DNA of 64,000 nucleotides from Tillus elongatus. Lineage: Eukaryota; Arthropoda; Insecta; Coleoptera; Cleridae. The notes under the pieces were generated by a model that worked only from the letters and a program-made list of their open reading frames with translations, did not search any database and was not told the origin of the DNA. This document shows positions 57,012-64,000 of the stretch, in pieces. Both the position numbers and the translations under genes were made by a program. Within the stretch, counting starts at the first letter, position 1; every line of letters begins with the position of its first letter. The stretch spans positions 38,163,753-38,227,752 of the forward strand of contig OZ023267.1 in assembly GCA_964006375.1 (NCBI GenBank), given 5' to 3'.

Positions 57012-58560
57012 TCGGAACGAAGCAAGTGCGTTATAGTAGCGAATTTTCATAAGAATTGTACACTATTATTAGTTAATACTTTAAACTTACATAGCCCTTG
57101 AAGATCGATTTCAGAGTATGCGCACATTTGAAGAATTCTTTCGCAAGTGTTATCATCGATATCTCTCTGTTATCAAAAAATATTGCGTTCTAACTCCTTT
57201 TGAGAAAAATGCCCAAAACTCAATTTTCTATTAACCTAAAGAAATAAAATTTGATAAATCTGTAGATAGTGTGTCTCTTTAGAAGAAGCTTGTATTACAA
57301 ATTTTAATTAAAGTTTTACAGAAGATTTCCAGAAGGAAACTTTATTCATATTTAGAAAATTAAAGTATCTGCCAAATTATAAATGTGACAGTTATTTTTC
57401 CCTATTAATCTTCAGTATGATTTCGTTTTAGTCAACCTAATCAAACCGGTATTTTCAATATCAACAATAAAAAAATTATACTTTCAGACTCAAAGGTGGC
57501 AAACTTTACGTTTTAAACAAAAAAGAGATCTTGTTCAAAACGTATGAAATCTGTGCACTATTGTTTCTCCAGATCTCAAAATAAAACACTTAAAAAAACA
57601 TATATTCATGAAGCTGGATTCGATCGCGTAACCTTCTGTTTATGAGGCAAGCGCGAAGCCCCCCTCCGCCATCTAGGTACACGTCAACTAACGTTTTATT
57701 TGCGTGATACTTTGGACCGGCCTCATGCCTGGGATGTTATATTCAAAGTATACGTAACAATTATTAATTACAGGATTAGTAGAATTACCATTGAAACACA
57801 TCCCACGACTGTTTCGGTATTATATGACGTCTTATGTTTAAGTTTAAAGATAAAATAAACTATATTAGAATCATTTTTATAAAGAATTTGCTTGATTTTG
57901 TTCAAATTTCTACTATCTTATGCGGCAGCATAATATATCTATGCTCCGATAAAACTATATTTGGGTCCGTTAACAAAGCTACAAATATAGCGTATTTTAA
58001 TAATTGATTGAATGCCCCAGTTAAATAACAATCACTGGACAAATTTTTAATTTCATGTCGTCTGTCATTTTACATAATTGCGGCCGAGATTTCACGATTG
58101 CTGGTTCGGGTAGTATGTTTTCTGTCTGCTGTATATTTAGTTTGGTTACCGTTGATGTATGGTTTATACCTGTTGTATGAATTAATCTACGCGTGGCAGT
58201 TAACTACCCGGTCTGTCAGGTCAGGTCAGGTCTTGGACTTTAACCACTTAGTCGTTTCAATGCATGTATTTGAGGCTTTATTTTTTATTTTGGAAAAAAA
58301 TCTAAATATTGTGTACCAAATTACTTAAAATTCGCAGCATTAGTTTATTCGCACTATTTCTAGACACATGTAAAGCCTCATTCCAGTTACTCTGATACTT
58401 ACACAAATATAGTGTTTTCAAAAAGTTTTCCATGATTTTCCACCGGACAAACTTGAGCATCAAGACTCATTAACGAACTGGATCTCGGTTTTCGCCCAAA
58501 TAAGATTTTTACCAAGTTTGATTGAAATCAGCTTAGTATTTTTTGAGTTATCGCTGGGGT
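57012..58560 (+). mobile_element. Family Q repeat, copy 2
   Basis: Starts with end A (TCGGAACGAAGCAAGTGCGT) and aligns with 27338-29110 throughout. At its right it retains AGTATTTTTTGAGTTATCGC, then an ACATACATACAT run and (AT)n at 58578-58668. This links family Q to the composite architecture although its body differs. It carries a tRNA-like module at 57612-57690. Confidence 0.78.
57612..57690 (-). ncRNA. tRNA-like module in repeat Q copy 2
   Basis: The reverse complement has GATGGCGGAGGGGGGCTTCG (D-arm-like), GCCTCATAAACAGAAGG with a CTCATAA loop, and a B-box-like GCGATCGAATCC before AGCTTCATGA. The nominal anticodon would be CAT (Met). Stems are imperfect. The corresponding module in copy 1 has a clearly different D-arm and loop. 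Confidence 0.4.
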
Positions 58561-58566
58561 GCATAC

Positions 58567-60076
<1,510 letters not shown>

Positions 60077-60143
<67 letters not shown>
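60077..60143. repeat. (AT)n array
   Basis: A short pure AT array. The right flank AATGAAAATTCCCTAAAAAC resembles a decayed end-B terminus, the left flank is unrelated. Confidence 0.9.
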
Positions 60144-60145
<2 letters not shown>

Positions 60146-60952
60146 GAAAATTCCCTAAAAACAGATTGTTTTAGGTTGATTAAAACGTATAACATTAGAC
60201 AGTTGAATATAATAACTTGAATGCCAATCTTATTCACTTCTCGTTATGAATCTCCTGTCAACTGTGCACTGAATTTTGTGTAACAAATTCATCCCGATTA
60301 CATAAAATAAATAAATTTTAATCCACAAATGAAAGTCGTGCAATATAATTTGATGTAAACGAGTGAACACTAAACGAAAGTTATTAAAAGCTATAGAACA
60401 TTCAGGCGAGAGCTTTCGACGAAGCTTCATTCATACATTTCTGGTTCGTGGAAGCACACAGTAGGATTTAAGCCGCCTGTTTTAAACAGGATTGTTTTAA
60501 TGCCGTTCATACTAATCGAATTTGTTCTGATAAAGGGCTTTACGTCCCTGCCGCCCCACTTGCATCGAACATGTGTATCTCGCGATAGCATTTATATATA
60601 GTAATAGGCAATGCGCTAATACAGATTTCAATTCTGGCTATTCAGTATGGTCGCTCGACTGATAAATATTGACTCCAAATTCACTGGGTGTGATGCTAAT
60701 TTCTTCACTTGATTTTAGCTTATCTGATTAGGGACGGCATACATTTGCAATAATTATCAACACTCCTGCGTGTTTCCATTTGATGCAATTAGTTTCAAAG
60801 CTGGCAAATATTTTTATGTGTAGAACATTGTATATAATTCTTCTAAGTATATAGGGTGTTCCCTTTAAGAGTCTAGATGAAAGGGATGCGTGTGAAGGAT
60901 TTTAAGACATGATAATTTAATGCAACCTACCTGTCTACCAAATAACGCACTT
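60144..60952. other. Noncoding DNA, not recognised
   Basis: A lower-AT patch at about 60540-60660 has no domain-bearing frame. ATATAGGGTGTTCCCTTTAA near 60850 resembles a mariner-type outer end without a partner. Confidence 0.35.
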
Positions 60953-61198
60953 GCGAGGTTAAAAAAACTGGAAATTAAGGTAAATGTACCAGTATTCGTC
61001 AGCTTAAGAAAAAGTGTAACTTTGTCTTAGCCATATCACGTGTTTTCACATTATTATTATTGCATATTAGTGAATTTTCTTAAAAAAAAATTCACTAATG
61101 AGGAGATCCCGGCTTTTGAATTTTGAAAAAATTTATTCAAATGAGCGCTAATTAGCCCCCCCAGAAAACATATCCGGGGTCAGTTTCAATTTTTATAT

Positions 61199-61354
<156 letters not shown>

Positions 61355-61375
61355 CAGACCGATAACTCAAAAAAT

Positions 61376-61688
61376 TCTGGACGCAGCAAGTGCGTTATGG
61401 TAGTGAATTTTCATTAAAATGTTTTTAATAGCAAATATGTGTTTTTTTTTTCAGAAAGCAGGCATCAAATTTGGTTACCAGTATAACCTATATAGTAAAA
61501 ACAATCTGCCATGTTTCATCAAAATAACTTTATTGTTTGAAAACGTACAGAAATTTCCGAAAGTAAACTTAAAATGTAACCGAAAAAATCCGTTTCTTGG
61601 TCAACCTTATAGGTTAATATCAATTGAGCTTTTCAAATATGAAGCATTTAATCAAAATTCGCTACCATAACGCACTTGCTGCGTCCAG
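61376..61688. mobile_element. Inverted-repeat element (MITE-like), complete, unit 1
   Basis: Starts TCTGGACGCAGCAAGTGCGT and ends GCACTTGCTGCGTCCAGA, with arms of at least 38 bp. It sits 14 bp after the ATAACTC word, replacing most of the body found in other composite copies. Confidence 0.9.
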
Positions 61689-61967
61689 AATTTCTTAACT
61701 TACAAACATGCATTATTGCGAGGTTAAAAAAACTGGAAATTAAGGTAAATGTACCAGTATTCATCAGCTTAAGAAAAAGTGTAACTTTGTCTTAGCCATA
61801 TCACGTGTTTTCACATTATTATTATTGCATATTAGTGAATTTTCTTTAAAAAAAAATTCACTAATGAGGAGATCCCGACTTTTGAATTTTGAAAAAATTT
61901 CTTCAAATGAGCGCTAATTAGCCCCCCCAGAAAACATATCCGGGGTCAGTTTCAATTTTTATATGTT

Positions 61968-62129
<162 letters not shown>

Positions 62130-62150
62130 CAGACCGATAACTCAAAAAAT

Positions 62151-62464
62151 TCTGGACGCAGCAAGTGCGTTATGGTAGTGAATTTTCATTAAAATGTTTT
62201 TAATAGCAAATATGTGTTTTTTTTTTCAGAAAGCAGGCATCAAATTTGGTTACCAGTATAACCTATATAGTAAAAACAATCTGCCATGTTTCATCAAAAT
62301 AACTTTATTGTTTGAAAACGTACAGAAATTTCCGAAAGTAAACTTAAAATGTAACCGAAAAAATCCGTTTCTTGGTCCACCTTATAGGTTAATATCAATT
62401 GAGCTTTTCAAATATGAAGCATTTAATCAAAATTCGCTACCATAACGCACTTGCTGCGTCCAGA
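62151..62464. mobile_element. Inverted-repeat element (MITE-like), complete, unit 2
   Basis: Nearly identical to 61376-61688 (one visible difference: TTGGTCCACC versus TTGGTCAACC). Confidence 0.9.
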
Positions 62465-63507
<1,043 letters not shown>

Positions 63508-64000
63508 AAATAATGGGCCGATTTTGATCAAATTTAGTGAAAAAATTTCTTTTGCAAATGGCTTGGATGAGTTCGTTAGTCAGGAAAATCTGCCCAGTTT
63601 TTCCCGGAAAATTTTGTGTTTTCTTTCGAAAAAAATTTATATCTCCGGAATTAACAAAGTAAGGGCAACCAAATTTGGTACGCAGGTTTATAGGCAATTT
63701 ACCTACCAAAAGTTAGCTATGTAGGTCAAAAGACAAAAAAGTTATAGGCATTTAAAAAAAATTGGGGTTTTTCTCAAAACGTCAAAGTGGCGATTTAAAA
63801 TGTCAAAATTGGCAACATTTAGGCAAATAACTTAAATCTAATACGGGCTATAGAAATAAAATGTCTCAAGAAGGATGTTTTACAAACCCTAAAGTCTTAG
63901 TTTCAACCGTCATTGTCCTTCATTTTACTAAAATATTTGCAGAAAATTCATTTCAAATAGACCCTTTCTCTGATGCTTGGCAGTAGCCTTAGCTATAGAG
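63508..64000 (+). mobile_element. Composite element body, opposite orientation, runs off the window
   Basis: Directly after the end-B terminus, AATAATGGGCCGATTTTGAT starts a plus-strand body (AAGTAAGGGCAACCAAATTT, GTCAAAGTGGCGATTTAAAA) without an array or end B of its own. The copy continues past 64000. Confidence 0.75.

Overview
The window looks like repeat-rich, AT-rich nuclear DNA of an arthropod, most likely an insect. The basis is relics of Tc1/mariner-type transposases, 5'-truncated Jockey/CR1-type LINEs, tRNA-headed SINEs and a very large number of long (AT)n arrays. No bacterial gene organisation, rRNA, intact tRNA or CRISPR array is visible. No host protein-coding gene can be supported. 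Species-level assignment is not possible from the sequence alone.

Layout. 0-9.5 kb: a mariner relic (about 0.7-1.0 kb), fragments of a LINE with an RNase H domain (3.2-4.1 kb and 8.6-8.8 kb), a minus-strand LINE copy (4.1-5.7 kb), two facing SINE copies (5.9-7.3 kb) and a perfect-looking hairpin locus (8.2 kb). 9.5-16.4 kb: an (AT)n-bearing composite repeat, a short inverted-repeat element split by an insertion holding a 39-bp minisatellite, another LINE copy and tandem units of a roughly 0.4-0.5 kb family (called P here). 16.98-19.33 kb: a nearly complete mariner-like element with about 0.55 kb terminal inverted repeats and a broken transposase. 19.8-20.65 kb: a decayed copy of a conserved multi-copy protein. 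21.9-25.1 kb: the longest LINE copy (endonuclease plus reverse transcriptase) with an (A6T)n tail. 25-32.7 kb: repeat family Q with an internal tRNA-like module, small minisatellites and duplications. 32.8-35.0 kb: a LINE copy with the RT core open. 35.2-44 kb: AT cruciforms, foldback loci and a possible TATA promoter. 44-54 kb: three more mariner relics and composite repeats. 55.7-56.9 kb: a giant palindrome bounded by (AT)n. 57-58.6 kb: second Q copy. 60.95-62.49 kb: a recent 765-bp tandem duplication. 61-64 kb: further composite copies.

How the parts relate. The dominant theme is a non-autonomous composite element that recurs about a dozen times. One end (called A) begins TCTGGACGCAGCAAGTGCG. 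A body of variable content follows, then a TGAGTTATCGG block, an (AT)n array, and a second end (called B) that finishes in a hairpin of the form TTAGTGAATTTT...AAAATTCACTAA. End A also exists alone as both arms of a ~310-bp inverted-repeat element. Several foldback loci share a third theme: CTGANGA, a short stem, then GAAAC, which resembles a hammerhead-ribozyme core. Both families are inferences from reading by eye and need covariance-model and database searches.
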